Source: Nereocystis luetkeana (taxonomy: Eukaryota > Sar > Phaeophyceae > Laminariales > Laminariaceae). From it: a stretch of DNA of 64,000 nt. Both the position numbers and the translations under genes were made by a program. Under the pieces are notes generated by a model, which was not told the origin of the DNA, made no database searches, and worked only from the letters and a program-made list of their open reading frames with translations. The first letter of the stretch is position 1; the number at the start of each line of letters is the position of its first letter. Where the stretch lies: the NCBI GenBank assembly GCA_031213475.1, contig JARUPZ010000016.1, forward strand, positions 4,965,491 to 5,029,490, read 5' to 3'. Below are positions 1-10,500 of this stretch, piece by piece.

Positions 1-33
1 TCGCGAGGCTCTGTTTCTGCATTCGGCTGGTTC

Positions 34-243
34 CTAAATAGTACGTACCAGGTACCTGGTACCCTGGTATGCGGTATCACACGGGTGATAAGACAAACGC
101 ACCCGCTCGGACGGAATTCCAAAGCTGTGAGAGTGGATTTCCTCCACAACGGCGCATCTACCAAAATATCTCGACCAGCTCTTCTTCTCATAGCCGCCAT
201 TTTCGTTGGGTGCGCCCCCCTGGTTTTTGAGAAAATCGTTCAT
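34..243 (-). CDS. possible first coding exon of a leftward gene (unrecognised)
   Basis: The minus strand has an open frame that starts with a true ATG and reads MNDFLKNQGGAPNENGGYEK and onward. It is rich in charged and polar residues and shows no simple repeat, unlike most chance frames here. A GTAGAT sequence follows the codons for SRYF and could be a splice donor, so this may be the first exon of a gene running out of the window to the left. No family was recognised. It could equally be a chance frame. Confidence 0.2.
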   Translation of the reverse strand: MNDFLKNQGGAPNENGGYEKKSWSRYFGRCAVVEEIHSHSFGIPSERVRLSYHPCDTAYQGTRYLVRTI

Positions 244-456
244 GAAATTTTCCGTTCTAGGGCGTGTGCTATTACATCACCCTAGTGTGATACCTACGGA
301 GTCTGCACGAGGTTCCCCCTCTGGATGTGGGTGATGTGAGAAATCCCGGGGGTGTCGTAAGCCGGATAGGGACAAGCAGGTGACGCACTATCGGGTCTCG
401 TTGGAGGAAACTTGAAGCATGGGTTGTGGCTGTAGTGTTCAAAGGAAATACTGAAT

Positions 457-491
<35 letters not shown>
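457..491. repeat. (GTA)n microsatellite
   Basis: An uninterrupted GTA trinucleotide run of about eleven units. Confidence 0.9.
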
Positions 492-903
492 CAGCAGTAA
501 GCCCTGCTGTGTACTATTAATAAAGTACTATTTCCTTCGCATATTGCGGTAAACACTGCTGTAGTAGCTCATGTCACAGGTTTTCTCAAAGAAAAGCAGA
601 GAGTGTGGGAGCTATTGGTGCAATCGTTACGCACACAAAAACGAACCATGTGGCAGGAGTAATGAGTTAACCGGTTGATCAAGAAATGCTGTACAGTAGT
701 ACGTCCAAAATCGCCGAAGCTTTTAGAACACCTACAGCAGTTGGGCAAAGCTCACTTTACCTCCCTCTACGACCACGACTCATCCACTTCGAGCCCCCCA
801 GAACGTACGGTCTACTACGTGCTACGTACTATTCTCCTTGCTCATGCGCTAAGCTGTTCGCCCGGAGGAGAGCTGTCTCCTCAACGCGCAAGACTAAGTC
901 TCT

Positions 904-1002
904 TGACCCCTTGAGGACCCCAGTTCCGTTTTGGGGACAATTTACCTATAATTTGAGTATTTTGTCCCCAACATATGGGAGTGCGGTACTAGAAGGGTTA
1001 GA
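904..1002. mobile_element. MITE-B copy (piggyBac-like), diverged
   Basis: The arms read CAGTTCCGTTTTGGGGACAA on the left and the complementary TTTGTCCCCAACATATGGGAG on the right. The TTAA ends seen in better copies (for example 3378-3474) are eroded here, so this is an older copy. Confidence 0.6.
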
Positions 1003-1029
1003 TAAATCTATTGCAACGCCGACGGCCGT

Positions 1030-1192
1030 CATGGCCCCCCTTTCGTTCTTCTGTTCGACCGGCATCACAGGTGGGTCAACGGTATCGGGTGTTGGTCCGT
1101 CCCGACGATGGTGACGTCCTCTCGCCTGCGATCGCGGCACCGTTGACCCACCTGTGGTACCGGTTGGAACAGACGAATGAAGGGCGGGCATG
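1030..1192. mobile_element. MITE-C: 163-bp element with about 55-bp inverted ends
   Basis: The left end (CATGGCCCCCCTTTCGTTCT) and the right end form a long imperfect inverted repeat. Both arms carry the shared block ACAGGTGGGTCAACGGT or its complement. CATG is present at both outer edges and may be terminal sequence or a target duplication. There is no coding capacity. This is the only copy seen in the window. Confidence 0.6.
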
Positions 1193-1299
1193 ACAAATGA
1201 GCATTCCACTAGTTTTACAGAAACAAGAGTAGTATCTGGTATGCGTTAATACGTACCAGGTACCAAGTAGTACACACATGAAACGGAGTAGAGTATATC

Positions 1300-2150
1300 A
1301 TACTTGGTACAACACAACGTACTTCAGGTACGATGATACAGCAGTATATCAGTATTAATAGCGAGAGTACAGAGTACACAACAGTGCAACAGAGCAAAAG
1401 TTCACCACAATACCGCAGTGCGCCGGACATACTGCTGTAATGGTAGTACAGCAAAGTACAGCAGTACCACGCAGTATTACAATGGAGTACGATATCATGC
1501 AGAGGTTGCAGCAGTACAAACAGTACAGCAGTGTAGTAATAATAGTGCAGCACTAGAACCGTACAGTGCCATTTTACATAACACCGGCAGCACAGCAGTG
1601 CAGCTATTGTACGCGTCCAATGCCGATGGAGCGGTGCAGTACAGTGCGGCGCAATTCAGTACAGTACAGTCCAGGATGCATTGTACACCACGGTACAGAA
1701 GTACTGCACAATACAATCACGGTGTATATACTTCAGTATATATACATGGGCTACGTATGATATGACATGAATTAATTGTCATGTCACTAGCTAAGCAGAG
1801 GGCACCGCAGGCACCGGGGCTCTGCACAGAGCACGGTGCAGTACAGGTAAGAATAACATGCGCAAGAGGGGTATGTAGCGCAGCACCACATAGCAACAGC
1901 TTTGATCGGGCAGCAGGACCGTAGCACGGGGATTAGCAGTGCAGTACAGTCAGTACAGCGGTGATTTGCGATACAGCTCTGCACAGAGTAGGAGTCCAGT
2001 GCTGTACTATGACGAGTACGGCAGAACTGTACAGCACAATCCGAAAAGAGCAGAGTGCAGCTCTCTACAGAGTGCGCCAGAACTGCACAGTGCAACACAG
2101 CACAGTACCCCTACGACATGCAGGGTAGTCTAGGGTTACCTGCCGGATAC
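1300..2150. repeat. CAGTACAGCAG-rich degenerate tract
   Basis: About 850 bp built from short permutations of CAGTAC, GCAGTA and CAGCAGT. Open frames on both strands are by-products of this composition. No fixed period is visible, so it is cryptically simple sequence rather than a clean tandem array. Confidence 0.6.
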
Positions 2151-2935
2151 AGGGTTGTAGTATGATCCGTCTGTTACCCCTTCACCTCAGAATAGAGGAC
2201 AGCACAATACATCTACATGTAGAAAAAAACCCGGGTACTCGGGTACCCCGACCACATATAGAGTTGTCCGTCGGGTGCGGGGGCATGCTTATTTTTCGAT
2301 TTTGGTTTGGTTCTGACGGCTTTGCTTTTCACTTACGGGTAGCGATTGTAAAGATCGTCACAACCGTATCACTTGCTATACACTGCCAGTGTACTGCCAG
2401 TAAAATGCCAGTATACTGCCAGTATCCCTCAGTACCTCACCAGCAGGAGCCATACCTCAGAGTACGGCGCACCCCAGCAGGTACCTCAGACTACTGTAGC
2501 ACATATGATGCCCAGAGTGCCCGTACTCAATACATCTTCCAACGTACAACTCATACGGGTACCTGTTTCTCGCGCATTTAGTAGTAGTAGAGCAGGTACC
2601 GTCTATTGCTATGTACTGCTGTGAAGCCCATTTTGGGAAGGATGCGAAAAACGCACGTTGTTTGTCGAACTCCGAATTTAACACTTCGTGCCCGGACACG
2701 TCCGTTTGTATACGTGCTTGCGGGCAGGCTCTATGATACTAGCTGCCAAAGGTGTGTGCTGTAGGGAGTACGGAGTGATAGACCAGGTACATCATAGGAT
2801 ACGTAATTACGCCGCACGAGTACGACCCGCGCTCTTGCGAGTGTATACGAGGTGCAACATCTTATTCAAACGTAGACTATTGAGTACACCTCCTAAGTCG
2901 AGGTATCCCGGCCAGTGGGAAATAGGTGGGCTCGA

Positions 2936-3031
2936 ACCTCTTTAGGACTGCATTCCCGTTCATTGCGACAAACCACTCTAATTCCGAGTAGTTTGACACT
3001 AAGACGGGACTGCAGTACTACAAGCGTTAAA
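2936..3031. mobile_element. MITE-B copy
   Basis: The left arm is TTTAGGACTGCATTCCCGTT and the right arm is GACGGGACTGCAGTACTAC, followed by GTTAA. A T-arm-like GGGCTCGAACCTC lies just to the left, but no tRNA can be folded around it. Confidence 0.6.
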
Positions 3032-3377
3032 AGCTCAACCCCCTGAAATAAAACTACCGTACACCACCGCTCTTTGCCGGGCTACTCGATCGGGCCATTC
3101 ACACTTTCGAGATCCAGAGACGACGACCAGAGAGACACGAGGCGTTTTTTTTTTTCGAAATACAGCCGTCTGGGAGTTTTGCTGCCGTGAGCGCGCGCAG
3201 CATGACAGAGTAGAGACATGCGGTATCCCGTGTTGCACTTGCGTTGCAGATAAGACACCAATTGTATTTGTACCTCAGCCAAGCAGTGTATATTTGTAGC
3301 CGATGCTGTATATACTCAATCGTCAAAAAAAAAAATCAAGCACCGGCAGTCCTTCCCTCTCCCATCCGAGAGGGGGG

Positions 3378-3474
3378 TTAACCCTTTTAGAACCGCAGTC
3401 CCGTTTGGGGACAAAACTACTTGAAATTTGACTGGTTTGTCCCCAGAACGGGGCTGCGGTTCTAAAAGGGTTAA
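3378..3474. mobile_element. MITE-B reference copy with intact TTAA ends
   Basis: This is the cleanest MITE-B copy. It starts TTAACCCTTTTAGAACCGC and ends GGTTCTAAAAGGGTTAA, so perfect inverted ends beginning CCC lie inside a TTAA duplication. TTAA targets and CCC-starting ends are hallmarks of piggyBac transposons. At 97 bp it cannot encode a transposase and would have been moved in trans. Confidence 0.8.
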
Positions 3475-4289
3475 CGACGCCATCGCAGCTCCACTGGGCG
3501 CGCGGAAATGTTTTTGCGTGGAGACCAATGGTCCAAACACGATGCGGTTGCAGTCGGCATCGGGCCGAGCACGTCCTAGGTTCTCGAGACGCGACAGCCA
3601 CAGTAGTAGCGGTGTTTGCACTTCTTTTTTTTCGTGTTTGCTTCGCGTTTACCGACCAACACAAGTCGTGGGTATGGCGTGGTCCCTAACGCACCCCTTT
3701 TTTCTCGTATTTTCAACGGAGAGCTACCGCTGTGTAATAGCACCCCGGGCAAGAGAGGGCAGCACCCGAGGGCACCAACACCTGCTCGCTGTCAGTATTT
3801 CATGAACGTGAACCTCATGTGCGCGAAGCACCTTCCCGCAGGTACTACAAACAGTGCTAGCCTTTCCGGGAGTCCTTGGCCCCACCGGAAATACGTAGGC
3901 GTCCGTCCCTCGTAGCCCATTACGCCAAGTGCACGGGGTGGCTTTGGCGTGTGGGAGTAGGCGGGGGCGGGGGTGCGCGCGCGCGCAGGCGGAGCCGTCA
4001 GGTGTATGCGTGATTTGGTCGTCCAGCTTTCCCCTCGTCCTCTGCGGAGATGCGCACAATTGGGCCATGGTCCTCGATTTCCCCGCTTTACAACGCTGAG
4101 ACGAATCAGGGCGACTTCCCTGGAAGCTGGTTCACTGCAAAACGATTTTTTTTTCATAAAACAAAGTACCAGGTACCAGGTAGGTAGGTAGTCCAACGGG
4201 TATGGTAGGTAGTCGCTCGGTTGGGGAGCCCCGCCGGTCAGAAATGTTTGTTCGACCAGAAAGTGCGAGGTAAAGGCGCGGGTGGCACC

Positions 4290-4475
4290 CTATCTTTCTG
4301 GGAATTTCTTGAGGTTCCTTCCTCACTTTAGGAGCTCTGTGCTATGGCACATTATCGTTTTGAGAAATTTCTGAGGCTCCTTCCTCAGTTTAGGAGCTCT
4401 ATACTATGACACTTTATATTTCTGGTAATATTTTTAGGCTCCTTCCACAGTTTAGGAGCTCTATGCTACTAGTAA
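4290..4475. repeat. three-unit tandem repeat, about 65 bp
   Basis: Three degenerate units share the blocks GAGGCTCCTTCCTCAGTTTA and AGGAGCTCTATACTATG. No coding potential is evident. Confidence 0.65.
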
Positions 4476-4635
4476 AACATTGGTAAGAAACCTGAGATCA
4501 GACCGATGAGCTCCTATATACTGTATCGGCGCTCCTGAGATAAGATGTTAGGCTTATCACCCTTGGTTTCTGGTTTGAGCGGCAAGAGAGTTATAGTTTT
4601 CTTGGCAATTTTCTGTATATTATACATACCCCTTT

Positions 4636-4875
4636 GATCGGAAATATAATGAGCGTTCGGTCATTAATATGAAGACCAAGCGGTTCTTATACTTCGGGTC
4701 AGAGGGGCATACCGTCTGATCGGAAATTTAAGGATCGTTTGGTCATTAATTTGAAAACCAAGCCGTTCTTGTACTTCGGGTCAGAGGAGCAATTTCCTGT
4801 TTATTATGTACGTTTAGTCATTAATATGAAGACTAAGCGGTGTCGGTCCTTACATTAGGGGTCAGAGGGGTATAA
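4636..4875. repeat. three-unit tandem repeat, about 80 bp
   Basis: The units share GATCGGAAAT, GGTCATTAATATGAAGACC and CTTCGGGTCAGAGGGG. A related short motif (GGACGGAAATATAAGGATCC) recurs as a two-unit repeat near 22519-22605. Confidence 0.6.
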
Positions 4876-5129
4876 CAGACGGCTAGCGCCTAGGCTACAT
4901 ACTACTAAAAGTACTTTCTGAAAAAAAATGAAGTTTCTGTAGACTAGGTTTTCTTTTCAAAGTCTGTCTTCTTACGAGAAGGCCGATGCTGCTGCCTGGA
5001 GATTCGACTGTCGCAGACGACCCAGCTGGTTGCTTCTGCGATATATTTTTTCAAATCAAGATACCCAAGGACATATAAACGCAAAAACAAAAAGTCGCCA
5101 CCCAAGGTTGTTTTTTTTATCAACCCCAG

Positions 5130-5180
5130 ACTAGGGCGGGGGGTGTACCGGATATCATGCATGGTCGTGGTCGTCTACCG
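5130..5180 (-). repeat. R1 terminal fragment
   Basis: Reads poly-G, GTGTACC, GGATATCATGCATGGTCGTG, which is the R1 3' end on the minus strand. Confidence 0.5.
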
Positions 5181-5302
5181 ATAGTGACTCCTTGGCGTTC
5201 CTCCCTACGGTGGGTGACCACGGACCGCCCCAGCGGCATATACCGTGGACGTTTTTTTTTTCCAATCGTTGAATTGACTCCCCCCACTTTACCCCCCCCC
5301 CT

Positions 5303-5430
5303 CCATCTGCCTGGTCTGTGAAAACCCGACGTGCTCCGTCCCGGCACTGTAGGGATGCGAGGGGCTATGGTCATACGACTACGGCCATGCATGATAATGA
5401 GTACACCCCCCCCCCCCCCCACCCCCATCC
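5303..5430 (+). repeat. R1 (poly-C-tailed) 3' part
   Basis: Contains GTGAAAACCCGACGTGCTCC, TACGACTACGGCCATGCATG and the terminal GAGTAC, then poly-C. The 5' two thirds of the element are absent. Confidence 0.75.
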
Positions 5431-5550
5431 AAGTGTTGGAGGAGGTGTCTCTATGAGGAGTAGGAATGGCGCTCCGTCTCGAAAGGGATACGTGGTCAAT
5501 GGTCTAATGACCAAGGCAAGCAACTAATGAGTACTGAGTACCCCCCCCTC
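5431..5550 (+). repeat. R2 (poly-C-tailed) copy
   Basis: Contains GTTGGAGGAGGTGTCTCTAT, GCTCCGTCTCGAAAGGGATA, AAGGCAAGCAACTAATGAGT and a doubled GAGTAC end before the C-run. It sits head-to-tail with the R1 copy to its left. Confidence 0.75.
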
Positions 5551-5849
5551 CTCCCTCCCTCCTTCCCCCCGCTCGCTTCCCTTCGCTTCCCCTCCTCTTC
5601 CCTCATGACTCTTGTTTCATGAACCTCGCGTTTGTACCTACGCACCCACCCACCCTCGGCGCTCTTCGGACGATGCAGAGTGCACGCGAAAGAACGGAAG
5701 ATCGAAGCCGCCCACATCAAGTGCCGGTAAGAATCGAGAGCGAGGTAATCGGCTTTTGGGACATGAACAGAGAGAAGATCTCCCCCATGTCGAACAGATG
5801 ATCGATTCCCACTTTTATTATCTAGGTGCTGCAGGGCAGACGTGTTCCT

Positions 5850-6230
5850 CATCTGTATGATCTATCTATCTATAGCTCATGTTGCCGGATGGGAGCCGTA
5901 TAACCTCCGTGATCTATGATATTCTCCTGATCTGTATGATCTTTATGATCTGTATGATCTAGCCCATGTTGCCGGATGGGAGTCGTATAACCTGCATGAT
6001 CTACTGTGGGACCTGTTCCCTGGGTGGGACCTGCATGATGTAGAACGTGTTTCCTGTGTTGGATATGTACTATGATGATATATCTTTGGATGATCTCTCT
6101 GTAGATGATCTATCTGTATATGATCTATCTGTAGATGATATATCTTATTATATATTATCTGTCTGTAGATGAACTATCTTATACCTGGTATGATCTATGT
6201 GTAGATGATATGTCCGCCGCGTGAAGTACC
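5850..6230. repeat. AGATCATAC/ATCTGTAGATGATC repeat (family D)
   Basis: Dense repetition of GATCTGTATGATCT, ATCTGTAGATGATC and GTTGCCGGATGGGAGCCGTA. The same blocks recur at 16090-16745, 21535-21600, 25995-26280, 28130-28420 and 47140-47240, in either orientation. Confidence 0.6.
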
Positions 6231-6308
6231 CTTTGACTGGTACAAAAAATATCCTACAATAGTTCCAAGCAGTTTGTCCTCGAGAAGGTGGGTGCAGTTC
6301 TTGAGGGG

Positions 6309-6405
6309 TCAACCCTTTTAGAAATGCGGTCCCGTTTTGGGAGCAAACCACCTGGAATTAGGTTGGTTTGCCCCCAAATTGGGACTGCAGTACTAACAGG
6401 GTGAA
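6309..6405. mobile_element. MITE-B copy
   Basis: The arms TCAACCCTTTTAGAAATGCG and TGGGACTGCAGTACTAACAG face each other across a centre that includes ACCTGGAATTAGGTTGG. The terminal TTAA has mutated on both sides. Confidence 0.65.
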
Positions 6406-6862
6406 GAGGGGCCGAGACTGACCAGACAGAGAGAGAGTCAACGAGAGCGAGAGTGAGAGGCAGGGGATAGGCAGAGATACAGAGGGGAGGAGAGAAGTCA
6501 GAGAGGCCGAGAGCGGTTCAGAGGGAGGGAGGGAGATGTATAGACAGACACACAGACAGACAGACAGACATACAGAGAGCGAGAGAGACAGAAGGCAGTT
6601 CGAGATACAGAGGAAGGGAGAGGGACGGAGAGGCCGAGAGCGCTTTAGAAGAAGGGAAATATACAGGCAGTCAGTCAGTCAGTCAGAGGGACAGAGAGAC
6701 AGACGGGCAGATAAAGAAAGCGAGAGAGACAGCAGGAGACTGGAAGAGACGCAGACGGGAGAAGAGAGACAGAGAGACCGGGAGCGCTTCAGAGGGAGAG
6801 AGGGAGTTGGGGAGGGAGAGATACAGACTGACATGTAGGCAGAGAGAGAGGAGGAGAGAGAG

Positions 6863-6995
6863 AGTGGGGGGGGGGGGTACTCGTTTGTTGCCTGCCGTAG
6901 TCATTTGGCCATTGACCAGAGACGGGGATGTACTCGATAGGAGAGATGTACTCGATCTCATGCATGGCCGTAGTCGTATGACCAGAGGGGGGGGG
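6863..6995 (-). repeat. R2 then R1 terminal fragments
   Basis: On the minus strand an R2 end (poly-G, GTACTCGTTTGTTGCCTG) is followed by an R1 end that shows two GTACTCGAT motifs separated by AGGAGAGAT, then TCATGCATGGCCGTAGTCGT. The two families thus form composite insertions. Confidence 0.65.
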
Positions 6996-7306
6996 GGGGG
7001 GGAGAGAGAGCGAACAGGATGGCACACTCGTTCAACGTTGCCTTCGCCCCCCGCTACCGCTGCTACCATAGGCTCTGTTTCACGTTTCTCCTCTTTTGGC
7101 TCGTTTGTCCTTTTCGTCGAAACAGCAGTCACTCTAACCCGGCGTACAACCGACGCAGGCTTTCCCCCCCCCTGTCCCCTCCCTCTCCCACTCGCCAACC
7201 GCGTCCGCGCATGGATTGAGTCCAGCGCTCTTCAAAACTCGTCCACATTCGTCCGATCGCGCGTTTTGTTTCGCTTGCGCTTTTTCTCGCGCTTGCCGCG
7301 CCACGC

Positions 7307-7321
7307 GCCATATATATAGCT
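7307..7321 (+). promoter_or_regulatory. TATA-like motif near the GPDH 5' end
   Basis: The sequence CCATATATATAGCTCGC lies about 190 bp before the first recognised GPDH exon. An ATG at 7428 lies downstream but is out of frame with that exon, and no splice joins them cleanly. The role as a promoter is a guess. Confidence 0.2.
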
Positions 7322-7506
7322 CGCTCTTGTCTGCTTTCGCTTGCTCGCGCTTGCTTCCGCCGTGCTTGAACTTGGTTGCACTTGGCCGCACTGCTGAACG
7401 TTTTTCCACGCGTACTCCAACGGTAAAATGAAGGGAGTTGCTCCTCGCCGCCCTCGCCCTCGCCTCCCCCCCGCCCCGCCACCCGCCACTCGCGGCTTGG
7501 CTGCAG

Positions 7507-10500
7507 GGACGGTACGGAGGTAAGGCCTTACGTCGCGCCATCGCGCCGGGAGCAGATCAAGCAGCTCAAGGAGGAGGTTTTCGACGTTCTGGTCATCGGA
7601 GGAGGCTGCGTCGGTTCGGGCGGTGAGCGATAGCCCCCCACCCCCCCCCCCCCCCCCCGCCCCCACCCCTCGTTCGCGCCTGGTGATAGCAATCAATGTC
7701 TGTCTGGTCGGTGAAAATTGAACGTGCTCCGTCCCGGCATTGTAGGGATTCGAGGGTCTAATGGCCATACGACTACGGCCACGCATGACACGAGTGCACC
7801 CCCCCCACCCCACCCCTCCCACCTTTTTTTTTTTGCTTTTTCGTTCTGAGTTCGAGTACGAGTATGGTGCACTGTGCAGTCGGTGCGGTGCGGTGCGGTG
7901 CGGTGCGATGTGTGTGTGTGTGTGTGTTTTTTTTTTTCTTTTGGTTGTGAAGGATTGGCGGGGGTTCAGTCGTTGTGTATTCGGCGGAGTTGTTCCGGCT
8001 TTTTTGTCCCGCCGTTTTTGTCCCGCTTGTTTTTTTTCCCCCTATCGTGGGTATACAAAGTGAAAATCGTCGGTACTGCTGTGCTACTCTTTATATCAGG
8101 GAGTTTATTTTGTCTTCGAGAGCTTAGGGCAAGAATGGGGGCCGACGGCGTTTTTGTCTTTTCCTAAGCCGTGGGACCACCGGTTGGCCCACCCACGTTC
8201 GAGTGGAAAGCGGCATCGTGAGGAAAAGCCAGCGGTGCCATATGTTTCCAGCCCTCCGTCGGCACGAGAGCTATTACAGTATCTCGTACTCACTATCTAT
8301 AACAAATATATCAATTGTCGGTACCTGGTTCTTTCGTCGGTAGGAATCAAATCGGTCGGTGGGCGCCAATTATTTCATCCGCCGTTTTTCGTTTGTTTGT
8401 TTTTTGGTGCGGCTTTCATTTCGGTGGAGTTGACGTCATGGCCGGGACTGGAGCGTGGGCACACGGAAAGATAGTGCAGCTCTTACGAAGCTTCTGTTAT
8501 TCATGCGTTTCCGTTGGGAAGCAAAACAGATCCCCCCCCCCCCCCCCCCCCCCCCCTCCGCCACTGTCTCTGGAAGTGGCCACACCGGGAACAAGATCAG
8601 TGCGTTGGACGCTGTCATCTATATGCAAGAAAGCCCGTCTCATGAGCGATTCTTGGTGGGATGCATCTCACCCTTCATGCCACTACTGCCCAACACCTCA
8701 CGGTGCTTCGCGCGTGATGCGGGCAATGTCTGCCTGGCCTGGTGAAAACCCTACTGTGCTCCTTCACGGCATTGTAGGGATGCGAGGGTCCATGGTCAGT
8801 CTATGGTCATACGAACTACGCCCACGCATGACACGAGTACCCCCCCCCCGCCCCCGCCCCCCCCCCTCCGCCCACCCCGTCCCTTCTACCCTCTCCTCCC
8901 TTTACGCTTCCGCGCACACGCCGTCCCGTCGGCCACATTACCATACCGGTTCAGTCGCCCTCGACGCCTCTAAGAGAGGTCTCAAGACGGCGATGGTGGA
9001 GGCGAACGACTTCGGCGCGGGGTGAGGGGGGCATGGGGGGAGAGGAGATGGGGGGGGAATGGGGTGGGGTGCTATGGAATTGGGGTGGGAGTCGGGGGGG
9101 GGGGGGGGGGGGGGGGGGGGTACTCATTTGTTACTTGCCTTCGTCATTTGACCGTTGACCACGCATCCCTTTCGAGACGGAGCACCGTGTGTGGGGAGGG
9201 AGGGGGGGTTTGTAACCATCTATGTATGATACGTACCTGGTACCTGGTTGCTGGGTCGTGCGCGCGTGCGCCCATTGGTTGGTTGGTTGGTTGGCAACAG
9301 TGGCATCGCTGACCGCGCCCTGGAAAAATTCGTGGAACCAACCTTTTTTGTTTTGCTCTCTTGTTTTTGGTTTCTGCTTTCTATTATGGTTGCATTTGCC
9401 GTGGGTGGCTATTGGTGACCGGCTGGCTTCGTATCTCCGTTTCCTCTTCCCCACGAACGTACACGGAGAAGTCGTGTTTTCTCTCTCTTCCCCCTCGTTT
9501 TCCGTTGTTGTTGGTGTTTTTTTTTTTCATAATTCTACCTCGTTGTGTTGCTTTCCATTCTATAGCCTCCGCATCACTTCCTACATATATACAGCTCGTT
9601 CGTGCCGTTTCCGTTGCGTACTGGTACTGGTGTGCGCACCATTTCGTACTTTTTTGTTTTCTCCCATCCAGATACATTTTTGTTACTACAGCCTGTTTTG
9701 TGGCCACAGGCAGGGTTCGAGGGAAGTGACCTAATGTGAGAACATCATCATCACCACCCCTTAACTCCTGCCTCCCTCTTGCCCAATCCCCCCCCAACCT
9801 CTGCTCCCGCTCCCCGCCCGCCACTACTGCCACCCCATACCCCCTCCCCGGCTCCCTCGCTCCAACTCCTCGAACGCGATGAAATGCACCCCACCATAGA
9901 ACCTCCGGGCGTTCCACGAAGCTCATCCACGGAGGCATTCGCTACCTGGAGACGGCCTTCAAGAAGCTGGACATCGAGAGCTTCAAGCTCGTCGAGGAAG
10001 CCCTGGAAGAACGGGCGTACATGCTGCAGGTTGGTCCCCCCCCCCCCCCCGCCCACCAGGAAATAAAAAAATCGGTCATTTCGAAGCTGTTTTCCATCGC
10101 AAACTCGCCTCACATTCTACCCTTGCTACGATGCTGCTGAGCCTTCATGCGACTCGCCCCCCCCCCAACACCTCACGTTTGGCTTCGCGAAGCTTGGTGC
10201 GAGCAAGCAACGTCTGCCGGTCGGTCGGTGAAAACCCGACCGTGCTCCGTCCCGGCATTGTAGGGATGCGAGGGAGGGTCCATGGTCATACGACTACGGC
10301 GGCCATGCATGACATGAGTAGCCACCCCCCCCCCCCCCTCCCCCCTCGCTCGCGCGCCTTTCCCCTCTGAGTTCCGGGGCCTGCCACGCAACGGCGGGAT
10401 ATTCTGCGGTCAGCCTCATTCGGATCATATCGTCCTTCTACCTCGTTATCCCGCCAGCTATTCCGGGGAACATTGTATTACGGGGGGACATGATAAGTGG

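Larger units (their letters stand above)
244..7400. other. gene-poor upstream region filled with repeats
   Basis: No convincing exon was found here. The stretch holds a (GTA)n run, MITE-B and MITE-C copies, a CAGTACAGCAG-rich tract (about 1300-2150), two short tandem arrays (about 4290-4880), R1/R2 copies with poly-C or poly-G ends, AGATCATAC-type repeats (5850-6230) and GAGA-rich sequence (6430-6860). Open frames in the last part are low-complexity (Arg/Glu or Ser/Leu runs) and are judged not coding. The missing 5' exon of the glycerol-3-phosphate dehydrogenase gene may lie near its right end. Confidence 0.5.

Noticed and set aside
2922-2945. tRNA T-arm-like GGGCTCGAACCTC
   Set aside because: No D-arm, anticodon arm or acceptor stem could be placed; the right side belongs to a MITE-B copy.
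7428-7520. ATG-initiated Arg/Pro-rich frame as a GPDH transit peptide
   Set aside because: It is out of frame with the FAD-binding exon, and the only donor/acceptor pair available would make a 36-bp intron in the wrong phase.
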